Source: Bacillota bacterium
Lineage (GTDB): Bacteria; Bacillota_A; Clostridia; Christensenellales; Aristaeellaceae
Length of the DNA: 26,405 nt
Assembly (NCBI GenBank): GCA_023421735.1
Contig: JAEZSP010000032.1
Coordinates: 1 to 26,405 of the forward strand
Direction: 5' to 3'
Shown: positions 1 through 8,103 of the stretch, one piece after another
Layout of the letters: each line of letters opens with the position of its first letter
Position numbering within the stretch: the first letter of the stretch is position 1
Position numbers and translations under genes: made by a program
Notes under the pieces: model-generated
The model's input: only the letters and a program-made list of their open reading frames with translations
What the model was told of the DNA's origin: nothing
Databases searched by the model: none

Positions 1-1117
1 CGACTTCTATCTCGTCGCCAATCTTGACATCGGTTGAGGAGAGGTCAGATTTCTTAACCAATCCGTCTGCCTTGTAACCGACGTTGACGCAGACTTCGTC
101 ATCCGTAATCTGCACCACAGTGCCGACAATCGTCTGTCCGGGGCGGATCTGAACCAAAGTCTTTTCCACATCGGCCATGAAGTCGGATTCTGTGGCAGGC
201 GCTTCGGCCTCACCCGTGTGCAGTTCTTCGGACTGGGTGACCTGCTTCTCGATGTCGTTCATTGCTGTTACAACCTCCTTAATTATACAATCCGGCGTGG
301 ACGCGCCGGCTGTAATCCCAATGGCGTCCCCTGGCTTGACGACGATTGTGTGAGCCTCTTGCGCCGTCTCGATAAAATACGTCCGGGGACAAATCGCGCG
401 CGTGAGCTGATAGAGCTTGCGGCTGTTGGCACTCTCCCGCCCGCCGATCACGATCATGACGTCGCTTTTTTCGGCAAGTGCGACTGCCTCGTCCTGTCGG
501 TCGATGGTTGCCGGACAAATGGTTCTTGTGACTTCCGCGTCCGGGTACTTGCTTTTGAGCAGCGCCGAAATTTCCTCAAACGCGGCTTTCGTCAGCGTCG
601 TCTGCGTGACCACAAGCGGATTTTTAAGATTCGCCGGCAGTTTGTCGACATCCGCTTTTTGGTCGACGGCCCAGGCGCTTTCGCCCGTCCAGCCGAGGAT
701 CCCCATGACTTCGGGATGCGTGCGCTCACCGATCACAATCAGGGGACGGCCTTCGTTCGCGGCACGTTCCGCCATTTGGTGGATGCGCGCGACAAAGGGG
801 CACGTGGCGTCAATGACCCGCAGATCCATTTGGTTGAGCATTTCCGTTTCCCGGCGACCAACGCCGTGGGAACGGATCACCACACAGGTTCCGGCGGGGA
901 TTTCTTCGACAGAATCGACGGCCACAATTCCTGCCTGTTCAAGTTTGGATACCGCCTGGCGATTGTTGATAATTGCTCCCAACGTCAAATTCGGTGCATT
1001 TTGTTCGGCGCAATCAACGGCACGCCTGACCCCAAAGCAAAATCCCGCATGCGCGGCCAATTCGATCGTGTGTCTCAACTCCCGATTTGCTGCATTTTCA
1101 TCCTTTTTGCGGCGCAT
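1..1117 (-). CDS. ispH-rpsA: IspH-ribosomal protein S1 fusion (partial, runs off left edge)
   Basis: The N-terminal part is 4-hydroxy-3-methylbut-2-enyl diphosphate reductase, the iron-sulfur enzyme of the last step of the MEP isoprenoid pathway. The three cluster cysteines lie in AGFCFGV, ATCPFV and TICPATIDRQ. SHGVG, HPEVMGILGW, GGRESANSRKLY and ITAGASTPD are also present. The frame passes without a stop through IIKEVVTAMNDIEKQ into an acidic linker and the first S1 RNA-binding domain (GQTIVGTVVQITDDEV), then leaves the window. IspH-S1 fusions are known in Clostridia. The start is uncertain: ATG at 1117 has no clear ribosome site, whereas an in-frame ATG at 1165 is preceded by AGGA at 9 bases. 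Either start gives an N-terminus longer than usual. It lies downstream of plsC, behind a terminator, so it probably has its own promoter, which I could not place. Confidence 0.9.
   Translation of the reverse strand, partial: MRRKKDENAANRELRHTIELAAHAGFCFGVRRAVDCAEQNAPNLTLGAIINNRQAVSKLEQAGIVAVDSVEEIPAGTCVVIRSHGVGRRETEMLNQMDLRVIDATCPFVARIHQMAERAANEGRPLIVIGERTHPEVMGILGWTGESAWAVDQKADVDKLPANLKNPLVVTQTTLTKAAFEEISALLKSKYPDAEVTRTICPATIDRQDEAVALAEKSDVMIVIGGRESANSRKLYQLTRAICPRTYFIETAQEAHTIVVKPGDAIGITAGASTPDCIIKEVVTAMNDIEKQVTQSEELHTGEAEAPATESDFMADVEKTLVQIRPGQTIVGTVVQITDDEVCVNVGYKADGLVKKSDLSSTDVKIGDEIEV
260..280 (-). promoter_or_regulatory. Internal ribosome binding site at the IspH/S1 junction
   Basis: Inside the fused frame, the anti-Shine-Dalgarno match AAGGAGG (274-280) is followed 11 bases later by an in-frame ATG (260-262), exactly where the IspH domain ends and the S1 part (MNDIEKQ) begins. 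It could allow S1 to be made alone as well as fused. The spacing is slightly long. Internal initiation is an inference. Confidence 0.4.
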
Positions 1118-1252
1118 TTGTTTCGAAAACAATATAAAGTGCCATATACTACATTTCGATGACATCTATATGATTCCTGCAAAAAGGCGAAAAATAACCA
1201 TCATTTAACACAATTATGTCTGCCATCCTGCACCTATTTTGCCCGTGTGCAC

Positions 1253-1284
1253 AAAAAAGAAAACGCGGGCGGGGAATCCCCGCC
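1253..1284 (-). terminator. Rho-independent terminator after plsC
   Basis: On the minus strand, GGCGGGG-ATT-CCCCGCC (1268-1284) starts right after the plsC stop codon. It is followed by CGCG and a T-rich run, TTTTCTTTTTTG. It separates the pepV-cmk-plsC unit from the fused ispH-rpsA gene. Confidence 0.8.
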
Positions 1285-1863
1285 TCACGCTTTGAGCGCC
1301 CAGATTGCACCGTCGATTTTGCCTGTGACCGCGCTGATGGTTGCGCCGTCGGAGCGCGCGCCGAAATCAGCAAGGTCGATGGGCATGCCGATGTAGATGT
1401 TCGTCCGTCTGAATTTGCGGTAAGGCCCGTCTATGTAGACCGGGACGACCGGTGCCTTGGAGCGCTGTTCGATGAGCGCGGCACCGCCGTGCATTTGCGT
1501 GCGTTCATTGGATACGCTGCGCGTGCCCTGCGGAAAGATGCCGAGCAAGCCGCCTTCTTTCAAGATACGCATCGATTCGCGGATCGCCGAAAGGTCCGCA
1601 CGCCCACGGTCCACGGGGAATGCGCCCGCCTCGCGCAGCACGGCGCCCACGATCTTTACCTGAAAAAGTTCCTTCTTGGCCATGAAGGTGATTTTGCGCC
1701 TGAGCCTGAGAAGCAGCAGGATTGGGTCGCGCGAAGCGATGTGGTTTGCACATAAGATGGCCGCGCCCGGCGGGATGTTTTCCTCCCCGATCAGCCGAAT
1801 GGGGTACATGACGGCGTAATACGCGCCGACGAGCGCCTTGATGATGGAAACGAGCAGTTTCAT
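1285..1863 (-). CDS. plsC: 1-acyl-sn-glycerol-3-phosphate acyltransferase
   Basis: This 192-residue membrane-associated acyltransferase makes phosphatidic acid from lysophosphatidic acid in phospholipid synthesis. All four family blocks are visible: the HX4D catalytic motif NHIASRDP (His41, Asp46), FPVDRG (82-87), GIFPQGTRS (108-116) and VVPVYI (139-144). A hydrophobic N-terminus (about residues 3-20) probably attaches it to the membrane. Block III reads PQGTR where PEGTR is most common, a mild deviation in the glycerol-phosphate binding block. Its ATG overlaps the end of cmk by 4 bases, so translation is probably coupled. A terminator follows directly. Confidence 0.92.
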   Translation of the reverse strand: MKLLVSIIKALVGAYYAVMYPIRLIGEENIPPGAAILCANHIASRDPILLLLRLRRKITFMAKKELFQVKIVGAVLREAGAFPVDRGRADLSAIRESMRILKEGGLLGIFPQGTRSVSNERTQMHGGAALIEQRSKAPVVPVYIDGPYRKFRRTNIYIGMPIDLADFGARSDGATISAVTGKIDGAIWALKA

Positions 1864-2528
1864 AGAGCCTCCCGCACGATCTCGATGATCCGGTCGATGA
1901 CGCCCGCGAGGGACATTTCCGAGGTATCCACCTCAATGGCGTCATCCGCGCGCACGAGCGGCGAAGCTGTGCGCGTGGTATCCTGGCGGTCGCGCTCAAC
2001 GATGTCCGCGAGCACGGTCTCGAGCGCGGGTTGGAGTCCCTTTTCCCGCAATTCGTCGAAGCGGCGCTTCGCACGCACCTGGGCGGAGGCGGTCAAAAAA
2101 ATCTTGACCGTCGCATCCGGAAGTACCTTCGTACCGATGTCGCGGCCGTCCATGACAAGGTTCTGGTTTTGGGCAATCTCCCGCTGAATAGCGACCATGC
2201 GCGCGCGCACTTCGGGCACTTGTGACACCAGGGACGCTGCGCGCGAGCATTCCTCCGCCCGGATGGCTTCCGAGACGTCCTCGTCCGCGAGCGTGGTGAT
2301 CTGCCGCCCGTTTGCGTAGCGCACGCCGACGTTTGCCGTCGCGCTTGCCCGCGCAACCGCGGCGGCGTCCGTGAGCGGCACGCCCGCGCGGATCATATAA
2401 AGGGCCATTGCGCGGTACATGGCGCCCGTGTCAAGGTACAGATACCCCAGCGCGTGCGACACGGCCTTGGCGACCGAGGATTTTCCCGCGCCCGCCGGGC
2501 CGTCGATCGCGATGGAATATGCCCCCAT
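1860..2528 (-). CDS. cmk: Cytidylate kinase
   Basis: CMP/dCMP kinase of 222 residues, which phosphorylates CMP and dCMP with ATP in pyrimidine nucleotide recycling. The P-loop GPAGAGKSS is at residues 10-18. LDTGAMYRA, the CMP-binding segment MDGRDIGT, RAKRRFDEL and the lid-type stretch RDRQDTTRTASPL follow in the usual order, and the length is normal. The start codon overlaps the stop of the upstream peptidase gene (TAATG) and the stop overlaps plsC, so the three genes form one tight operon. The order cmk-plsC-ispH/rpsA is common in Clostridia. Confidence 0.97.
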   Translation of the reverse strand: MGAYSIAIDGPAGAGKSSVAKAVSHALGYLYLDTGAMYRAMALYMIRAGVPLTDAAAVARASATANVGVRYANGRQITTLADEDVSEAIRAEECSRAASLVSQVPEVRARMVAIQREIAQNQNLVMDGRDIGTKVLPDATVKIFLTASAQVRAKRRFDELREKGLQPALETVLADIVERDRQDTTRTASPLVRADDAIEVDTSEMSLAGVIDRIIEIVREAL

Positions 2529-3940
2529 TATTCGGCGCCTCCCGCCAGTTCCGCAATGGCATGCGCGAAAATTTTCACACTCAGCATGAGCTTGTCAACG
2601 TCCACGTATTCGTCCGGCATATGGCAGGTATCCGTGTCGCCCGGGAAGTTGAACCCGAATGCGACGGTGTTGGGCATGGTGCGCGAGTATGTGCCGCCCC
2701 CGATGGCGAATGCATAGCCGGGCTGCCCGGTCACTTCGGAATAGACCTTGACCAATCCTGAGACGACCTTGTGATCCTTGGGCACATGATGGGGCGCATG
2801 ACCGCGCAGTTTGCGCAGCGCGAGCGGCGTGCCGGAGAGCGCGGTCGCCGCCTGACCACACATCTTTTCCTCATCTGCCGAAAGGGGATAGCGGATGTCG
2901 AGCTGCGCGGTGATGAAGTGCTTGTCCGCGCGCAAAAGCCCGAGGTTGCAGGTCAGCGCGCCGGATTCCTCATCTGAAATCTTGATGCCGAGTGCTTCCC
3001 CGTCATACGCAAGACCAAGTTTATCCGCGAGTGCGGCAATGGCACCGTGCAGCGCGCCGCCCACGTTCATTTCCTTGAGCGCGATGAGCAGCATCCCAGC
3101 CGCGTTTTTGCCAAGATCCGGCATGGAAGCGTGCGAGGGCTTGCCCGTCGCGGTGATGAGCGCCTTTTTCTCCTCCAGTTTTTCACATGTGAGGTCGAAC
3201 CCGAGCGCCTCTCGGGCGGCTTCGACGCGTTTTTTCAGTTCCTTGAACCCCTGCCCCTTCGTCGAGACGGTGGCAGTCGCCGTGCCGGGCACGACATTGC
3301 AGCGCTCGCCCGCGTGCATTGAAACGATGGGGAATGCGCCGTCCTTTTCCGCCGCGTAGGCGGAAATGAGAAGCCCCAGGCCGCCCTTTTCAATATTGAT
3401 GACGGGGAATTCCGCGTCCGGAGAAAACCCATAGTCCGGGGCGGGGCGTTTCGTTTTGTAATAGCGCATGTCGGTCATGCCCGTCTCCTCGTCGCAGCCG
3501 AGGATGAGCTTGACGCCGTCCTTCATGGGGATGCCCGCTTCCTTGACCGCGCGCATGGCGTGCAGCGCCGCAACCGCCGGCCCCTTGTCGTCCATGGTGC
3601 CGCGCCCGTAGAGCTTGCCATCCGCGATCTCACCGCCCCAGGGATCCTTTGTCCAGCCGTCGCCAGCGGGAACGACGTCCAGATGACACAGCATGCCCAT
3701 GGTGCTCTCGCCTTCGCACATCGTCACTTCACCGCAATAGCCGTCCACGTCGCGCGCTTCGAATCCGTAGCCGCGCGCCGTTTCGAGAGCGGTATCCAGC
3801 GCACGCCGCGTTTCTTTCCCAAACGGGGCGTCCGGTGTCGCCTCACCAAGTACCGAGGGAACCGCGATCCATTTGCGGATGTCCCGAATGATGTCATCCC
3901 GATAAGACGCGACGATTGCGTCCAGTTTCTGATAATCCAT
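2528..3940 (-). CDS. pepV: M20 family dipeptidase, PepV type
   Basis: Cytoplasmic zinc dipeptidase of 470 residues, the usual PepV length. Metal and catalytic positions are visible: His86 and Asp88 in CHLDVVP, Asp117/118 in YGRGTMDDKGP, Glu151/Glu152 in GCDEETG, Asp175 in SPDAEFPV, and a C-terminal His in DTCHMPDEY. The start at MDYQKLDAI was chosen because it gives the family length and has AGGCGGT upstream. The frame stays open for 37 more codons, but those residues look unlike the family. The stop overlaps the cmk start. A sigma-A-like promoter lies about 30 bases upstream. PepV-type enzymes cleave varied dipeptides, so the exact substrate is unknown. Confidence 0.9.
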   Translation of the reverse strand: MDYQKLDAIVASYRDDIIRDIRKWIAVPSVLGEATPDAPFGKETRRALDTALETARGYGFEARDVDGYCGEVTMCEGESTMGMLCHLDVVPAGDGWTKDPWGGEIADGKLYGRGTMDDKGPAVAALHAMRAVKEAGIPMKDGVKLILGCDEETGMTDMRYYKTKRPAPDYGFSPDAEFPVINIEKGGLGLLISAYAAEKDGAFPIVSMHAGERCNVVPGTATATVSTKGQGFKELKKRVEAAREALGFDLTCEKLEEKKALITATGKPSHASMPDLGKNAAGMLLIALKEMNVGGALHGAIAALADKLGLAYDGEALGIKISDEESGALTCNLGLLRADKHFITAQLDIRYPLSADEEKMCGQAATALSGTPLALRKLRGHAPHHVPKDHKVVSGLVKVYSEVTGQPGYAFAIGGGTYSRTMPNTVAFGFNFPGDTDTCHMPDEYVDVDKLMLSVKIFAHAIAELAGGAE

Positions 3941-3971
3941 ACCCACACCGCCTATTTCATTTCTGTCTACA

Positions 3972-4000
3972 ATTTTCGCACGGAACGCGCGAAAAGTCAA
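3972..4000 (-). promoter_or_regulatory. Predicted sigma-A promoter of pepV-cmk-plsC
   Basis: Minus-strand TTGACT (3995-4000), a 17-base spacer and GAAAAT (3972-3977). The -35 is close to consensus and the -10 is weak. It sits just upstream of the chosen pepV start. Confidence 0.45.
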
Positions 4001-4035
4001 CGGGAGAGGATGAAAGAAACGCAGAAGAGAGCCGC

Positions 4036-4320
4036 CTAGTGCTCCATCCACAACAGAACCGCGTTTTCGGCGATCCCTTTCGTCCCTGGCTTTGTCGCTC
4101 TCCGCTTGATGTAGGCGGAAAGTCCGCCCCTGCCTGCTACGCCTGCGCTCCGGCTTCGCGCCAGGAACAAAAGGGTCGCGCCGAATTCCATCGCTTCTGT
4201 TATGGACGGAGTACTGGCCTTCGGTTTATTGTATTTCCCAAAACGGAGTGCGGCGGCTCGGGGTTTGGGACCCGGGCCGCCGACAGATTGCCTGAACTGG
4301 TCAAGCGCTTGATGGAATGA
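4036..4320 (-). other. Unassigned region with an open frame of doubtful coding status
   Basis: No recognisable gene lies between pepV and the decarboxylase unit. One minus-strand frame is open from about 4320 to a TAG at 4036-4038. Its only ATG, at 4191, would give a 51-residue basic peptide starting MEFGATLLFLARSRSAG and ending AENAVLLWMEH, but there is no ribosome site before it. The plus strand is also open through most of the stretch, as expected at this GC content. A short hairpin, GGCGGA-AAG-TCCGCC, lies near 4111-4125. It may be a small gene, a decayed gene or a dispersed non-coding repeat. Confidence 0.3.
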
Positions 4321-4349
4321 TAAAAGGAGCCGGGGGCAGAGCCCCCGGC
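4321..4349 (-). terminator. Rho-independent terminator of the decarboxylase operon
   Basis: On the minus strand, a perfect 9-bp stem GCCGGGGGC-TCT-GCCCCCGGC is followed by TCCTTTTATC, 9 bases after the stop of the last gene of the unit. Confidence 0.85.
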
Positions 4350-4358
4350 ATTTGCCCC

Positions 4359-5762
4359 TTACACGGGCATTGCGTTGTTCTTTTTGTCGAACACGGAATT
4401 GTCGAGCTTGAGCTGCGAGGCCTGACGGGCCTGGAAGAACTTCTCGGCAACCGGCGGGAACAGCGCGTAGGAGAGGACGTCCTCATCCTGCGTGATATAC
4501 TGGCCGATTTCCTTGCGGTACTTCTCGAGCTCGGGCTTGAGGTCATCCGCGGGACGGTTGGTGATGACCTTGCGGTCGCCGATGACCTTTTTCTGAACCG
4601 CCGGATCAACGGGCGCGGGCAGCTGGCCATACTCGCCGGCCATGAGCGCCTGGGACTCCTTGGGGTTCATCTTATACCGCTCGCCGGCAAGCACGTTCAT
4701 GACGGCCTGCGTGCCGACGATCTGGCTGGTGGGGGTCACAAGCGGCGGATAGCCGAAGTCCTTGCGGACGCGCGGCACCTCTGCAAGCACCTCGTAGAGG
4801 AGGTCGGACTTGCCGGCCTGCTTGAGCTGGTTCATCAGGTTCGAGAGCATGCCGCCCGGCACCTGATACTTCAGGGTGTTGACGTCCACGCGCAGAACCT
4901 TGGGATCGAGGAAGCCTTCCTTCTGGAGCTTATCCGCCACGGTGCGGAAGTGATCCGTCGCCTTGGTGAGCTCGGCCAGGTTGATGCCCGTGTCGTACTC
5001 GGTGCCCTGCAGCGTTGCGATCAAGGATTCGGTCGCGGGCTGCGCGGTGCCGTTTGCGAGCGGGGAAAGGGCGGTATCCACGATGTCCGCGCCGGCTTCG
5101 ATGGCCTTGAGGTACACCATGTCGCCGGTGCCGGTGGTGTTGTGGGTGTGCATGTGGACGAGCGTGTCCTTCTTGAGGCCCTGCTTGAGCTTCTTGACGA
5201 GCGAATACGCATCGTAGGGCAAAAGCAGGTTCGCCATGTCCTTCACGCAGATGTTGTCCGCACCCATCTTTTCAAACTGAACCGCGAGATCCACGAAGTA
5301 TTCCTCCGTGTGCACGGGGCTGATGGTGTAGCTGATTGCCACTTCCGCGATGCCGCCGAACTTCTTGGTGGCCTTGATGGCCCGCTCGAGGTTGCGCGGA
5401 TCGTTGAGTGCGTCGAAGATGCGGATGACGTTGATGCCGTTTTTGATCGACAGGCGGACAAATTCGTCCACCACGTCGTCGGCATAGTGCTTGTAACCGA
5501 GGATGTTCTGACCGCGCAGCAGCATCTGGAGCTTCGTCTTGGGAAGCGCTTCCTTCAGTTGGCGGAGCCTGACCCACGGATCTTCATTGAGGAAGCGCAG
5601 GCAGGAATCAAATGTCGCGCCGCCCCAGCACTCGAGGGAGTAATAGCCGGCGTTGTCAAGAACGTCGCAAGCGGGGAGCATATCCTCGGTGCGCATGCGG
5701 GTCGCGGCCTGCGACTGATGCGCATCGCGCAGAATCGTATCTGTAATCATGACTTTTCCCAC
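4359..5762 (-). CDS. oadA: Oxaloacetate decarboxylase alpha / pyruvate carboxylase subunit B type carboxyltransferase
   Basis: Cytoplasmic carboxyltransferase of 467 residues that moves CO2 between oxaloacetate and the biotin of a carrier protein, giving or using pyruvate. Family marks in order are DTILRDAHQS (8-17, metal-binding Asp), ECWGGATFD (44-52), LLRGQN (82-87), the KDMAN block (174-178, the lysine carbamylated in the family) and the metal-binding HMHTHNTTG (203-211). The C-terminal conserved domain is present. There is no biotinyl domain at the end; the carrier is encoded separately two genes upstream. It starts with GTG behind a strong AAGGAGGT at 8 bases. It is the last gene of the five-gene unit and is homologous to the 5S subunit of propionibacterial transcarboxylase. 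Confidence 0.9.
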   Translation of the reverse strand: MGKVMITDTILRDAHQSQAATRMRTEDMLPACDVLDNAGYYSLECWGGATFDSCLRFLNEDPWVRLRQLKEALPKTKLQMLLRGQNILGYKHYADDVVDEFVRLSIKNGINVIRIFDALNDPRNLERAIKATKKFGGIAEVAISYTISPVHTEEYFVDLAVQFEKMGADNICVKDMANLLLPYDAYSLVKKLKQGLKKDTLVHMHTHNTTGTGDMVYLKAIEAGADIVDTALSPLANGTAQPATESLIATLQGTEYDTGINLAELTKATDHFRTVADKLQKEGFLDPKVLRVDVNTLKYQVPGGMLSNLMNQLKQAGKSDLLYEVLAEVPRVRKDFGYPPLVTPTSQIVGTQAVMNVLAGERYKMNPKESQALMAGEYGQLPAPVDPAVQKKVIGDRKVITNRPADDLKPELEKYRKEIGQYITQDEDVLSYALFPPVAEKFFQARQASQLKLDNSVFDKKNNAMPV

Positions 5763-5783
5763 GATTTTTTACCTCCTTATGGA

Positions 5784-7274
5784 TTAATGGGAGAACAGGG
5801 CAAGGAACACGCCCGCGGCAACAGCCGAGCCGATGACGCCCGCGACATTCGGGCCCATGGCGTGCATGAGCAGGAAGTTGCCGGGATTCGCCTTTTGACC
5901 CTGAACCTGCGACACGCGTGCCGCCATCGGGACAGCCGATACGCCCGCAGAACCGATCAGCGGGTTGATCTTGCCGCCGGAGATGACGTTCATAACTTTT
6001 GCCAGAAGCACACCGCCAATGGTGCCGCCACTGAAGGCCAGAACGCCAAGCAGAACGATGAGCAGCGTCTTTTCATTCAGGAACGTCTCGCCGTTGGTCG
6101 TCGCGCCGACCGTGAGGCCCAGGAAGATGGTGACGATGTTGATCAGCTCGTTCTGTGCGGTCTTGGAGAGGCGCTCGACGACGCCCGAGACGCGCATCAG
6201 GTTTCCGAGCATCAGCATACCGATCAAGGTCGCGGCAGCCGGCAGAAGCAGGCTCACCAGAATGGTGACGACGATCGGGAAGATCACGAGCTCCGTGTTC
6301 GACACGGGGCGCAACTGCTCCATGACGATCATGCGCTCTTTCTTGGTTGTCAGAAGTCGCATAAAGGGCGGCTGGATGACCGGTACGAGCGCCATATAGC
6401 TGTACGCCGCGACTGCGATCGGACCGAGTAGATGCGGCGCGAGCTTGGTGGTCACGTAGATGGCCGTTGGGCCGTCTGCGCCGCCGATGATGCCGATCGC
6501 GCTGGACTCGGCGGAGTCAAAAATCGTGCCCTTGGCAAGGAAGAAGGCGACATAAATGCCCAACTGTGCGGCCGCGCCGAGGAGCAGAGATTTGGGGTTC
6601 GCAAGCAGCGGTCCAAAGTCCGTCATCGCGCCGACGCCCATGAAGATGAGCGGCGGATAAATGCCGAGCTTGACGCCCTGATAGAGGTAGTACAAAAGGC
6701 CGCCGTTCTGGTAGAGCACGCGGTAGACGGAATCGCCCGCCGTGTTGAGAACCACTTCGACAGACTTGTTGTAATAGTTGCCGTAGGTGGCCGCCTCCTG
6801 CGGGGATGTAAAGATCTTATAAACCGGATGATCCATCATGCCCGCGAGGGGAAGGTTTGCCAGCAGCATGCCGAAGGCGATCGGCAGGAGCAAAAGCGGC
6901 TCGAACTTTTTGACGATTGCAAGGTAGAGAAGCAAACACGCGACCAGAATCATCACGTATTGCTGCCAGGTCCCGGCAACAAAACCCGTCGATTCCCAGA
7001 TGTTCTTGATCCCTGTCATGAAATCAATGTCAGGATCGGTGCTTTCGCCCTCTTTGGGGATATACGTCCCGTCGCCGACAGTAGTTTCCGTGCCGGGTAC
7101 TGCGTACGGGTCGGCAACGGTTTCCGGCTCGGTGGCGGACATTTCTGTTGTCGCGGTTTCCGGCGCGGTGGTGGCGGCGGGTGTTCCCTCCGCGAATGCC
7201 ATCAACGTCGCCGTCAGCGCGAACAGAACCATCATGCACACAAACGCGCGCATGCGGTTTGCTTTTTTAAACAT
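5784..7274 (-). CDS. oadB: Sodium-translocating decarboxylase beta subunit with N-terminal extension
   Basis: Integral membrane subunit of 496 residues that decarboxylates carboxybiotin and exports sodium ions. The core runs from about residue 100 to the end with many membrane spans, the conserved GGADGPTAIY (264-273) holding the ion-site aspartate, and the late block HAMGPNVAGVIGSA. Unlike classical beta subunits, it starts with a signal-peptide-like segment (about 8-29) and a Thr/Glu/Ala-rich stretch to about residue 80, so it is roughly 70-90 residues longer than usual. GGAGG lies 10 bases before the ATG. It sits between the biotin carrier and the alpha-type carboxyltransferase and should serve every carboxyltransferase that charges the shared carrier. 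Confidence 0.93.
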   Translation of the reverse strand: MFKKANRMRAFVCMMVLFALTATLMAFAEGTPAATTAPETATTEMSATEPETVADPYAVPGTETTVGDGTYIPKEGESTDPDIDFMTGIKNIWESTGFVAGTWQQYVMILVACLLLYLAIVKKFEPLLLLPIAFGMLLANLPLAGMMDHPVYKIFTSPQEAATYGNYYNKSVEVVLNTAGDSVYRVLYQNGGLLYYLYQGVKLGIYPPLIFMGVGAMTDFGPLLANPKSLLLGAAAQLGIYVAFFLAKGTIFDSAESSAIGIIGGADGPTAIYVTTKLAPHLLGPIAVAAYSYMALVPVIQPPFMRLLTTKKERMIVMEQLRPVSNTELVIFPIVVTILVSLLLPAAATLIGMLMLGNLMRVSGVVERLSKTAQNELINIVTIFLGLTVGATTNGETFLNEKTLLIVLLGVLAFSGGTIGGVLLAKVMNVISGGKINPLIGSAGVSAVPMAARVSQVQGQKANPGNFLLMHAMGPNVAGVIGSAVAAGVFLALFSH

Positions 7275-7292
7275 TGTGTCGTGTCCTCCCGC

Positions 7293-7697
7293 TTAACCCA
7301 GCGTGACGATGGTATCGCCGGCGTTGACGGAAGCGCCCTTGGTAACGGCGACTGCTGCGACAACTGCGTCGTGCGGCGCGATAATCTCGTTCTCCATCTT
7401 CATGGCCTCGAGAATCACGAGAACGGTGCCCTTCTTGACCGACTGACCGGCAGCGACCTTCACATCGAGGATGGTGCCGGGCATGGGGGACTTCACGGCC
7501 TCTCCGCCTGCGGGCGCGGGTGCTGCGGCCTTGGGAGCTGCTGCGGGTGCTGCGGCTTTCGGGGCGGGTGCTGCGGCTACGGGTGCCTGAGCAACGGGTG
7601 CGGGGGCGGCAGCGGGCGCGAAGGTGGGGGCGCCGCCGATTTCTTCGACTTCGACGTCATAGGCCTGACCGTTTACGGTGATGGAAAACTTGCGCAT
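7293..7697 (-). CDS. Biotin carboxyl carrier protein of the decarboxylase
   Basis: 134-residue carrier with three parts: a short N-terminal domain (1-24), a flexible Ala/Pro linker (about 25-65), and a biotinyl-lipoyl domain with the EAMKMEN motif, whose Lys100 carries biotin. It corresponds to the gamma subunit of methylmalonyl-CoA decarboxylase or glutaconyl-CoA decarboxylase, and to the 1.3S subunit of transcarboxylase. GAGGAGG lies just before the ATG. Its position inside the unit indicates it shuttles carboxyl groups between the carboxyltransferases and the beta subunit. It must be biotinylated by a ligase encoded elsewhere. Confidence 0.95.
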   Translation of the reverse strand: MRKFSITVNGQAYDVEVEEIGGAPTFAPAAAPAPVAQAPVAAAPAPKAAAPAAAPKAAAPAPAGGEAVKSPMPGTILDVKVAAGQSVKKGTVLVILEAMKMENEIIAPHDAVVAAVAVTKGASVNAGDTIVTLG

Positions 7698-7728
7698 GGT
7701 GGTTCCTCCTCAATAATATCGTATTTGA

Positions 7729-8091
7729 TCAGAAGCGGCCGATCTGTTCGCCGCGCGCGTTGCGCGTCCAGTTGTTTGAACGGCGAACCGAACGGATTAC
7801 GAGTTGCTTGCCGGAATCGGTGAACGCGTTGAGCGCTGCTGCGATTGCGGCGATGACGCCGGGGTCGATGCCCGCTTCTTCCGTTTCCTCAATCATCTCG
7901 ACCGGGACGGGTGCGGGCGCCGTTGCAACAACGGTATCCTCAAGGGACTTTTTCTTCCGCTCGGTAAAGGAACGGACAATTTTGGACATCAGCCAGATAC
8001 AGAAGATCAGCGAGATAAGCGCACTGAACACGACGAGCAGGCCGATCATCGTGACCTGACCACCGTAGGACATAACCTGTGTGTAGTTCAT
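7729..8091 (-). CDS. OadG/MmdD-type small membrane subunit
   Basis: 120-residue subunit of the sodium-pump decarboxylase gamma/delta family, which anchors and assembles the soluble carboxyltransferase onto the membrane beta subunit. One membrane helix spans about residues 13-36. A basic segment (SFTERKKK), an acidic/Pro linker and a C-terminal conserved region follow (GIDPGVIAAIAAALNAF, then WTRNARGEQIGRF, typical of this family). AAGGGGG precedes the ATG. The short gaps to both neighbours support co-transcription. Confidence 0.88.
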   Translation of the reverse strand: MNYTQVMSYGGQVTMIGLLVVFSALISLIFCIWLMSKIVRSFTERKKKSLEDTVVATAPAPVPVEMIEETEEAGIDPGVIAAIAAALNAFTDSGKQLVIRSVRRSNNWTRNARGEQIGRF

Positions 8092-8103
8092 GGTTTTTCC
8101 CCC

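Noticed and set aside
218..1208. Long plus-strand open frames opposite the IspH gene
   Set aside because: They have no ribosome sites and lie over a minus frame with all IspH motifs; they are antisense shadows in GC-rich DNA.
4100..4130. RNase P RNA-like GGAAAGTCCG
   Set aside because: It is only the loop of a short palindrome (GGCGGA-AAG-TCCGCC); no other RNase P elements are nearby.
4317..7823. Very long plus-strand open frames opposite the decarboxylase genes
   Set aside because: Histidine- and arginine-rich composition without domains; the minus frames carry clear family motifs and ribosome sites.
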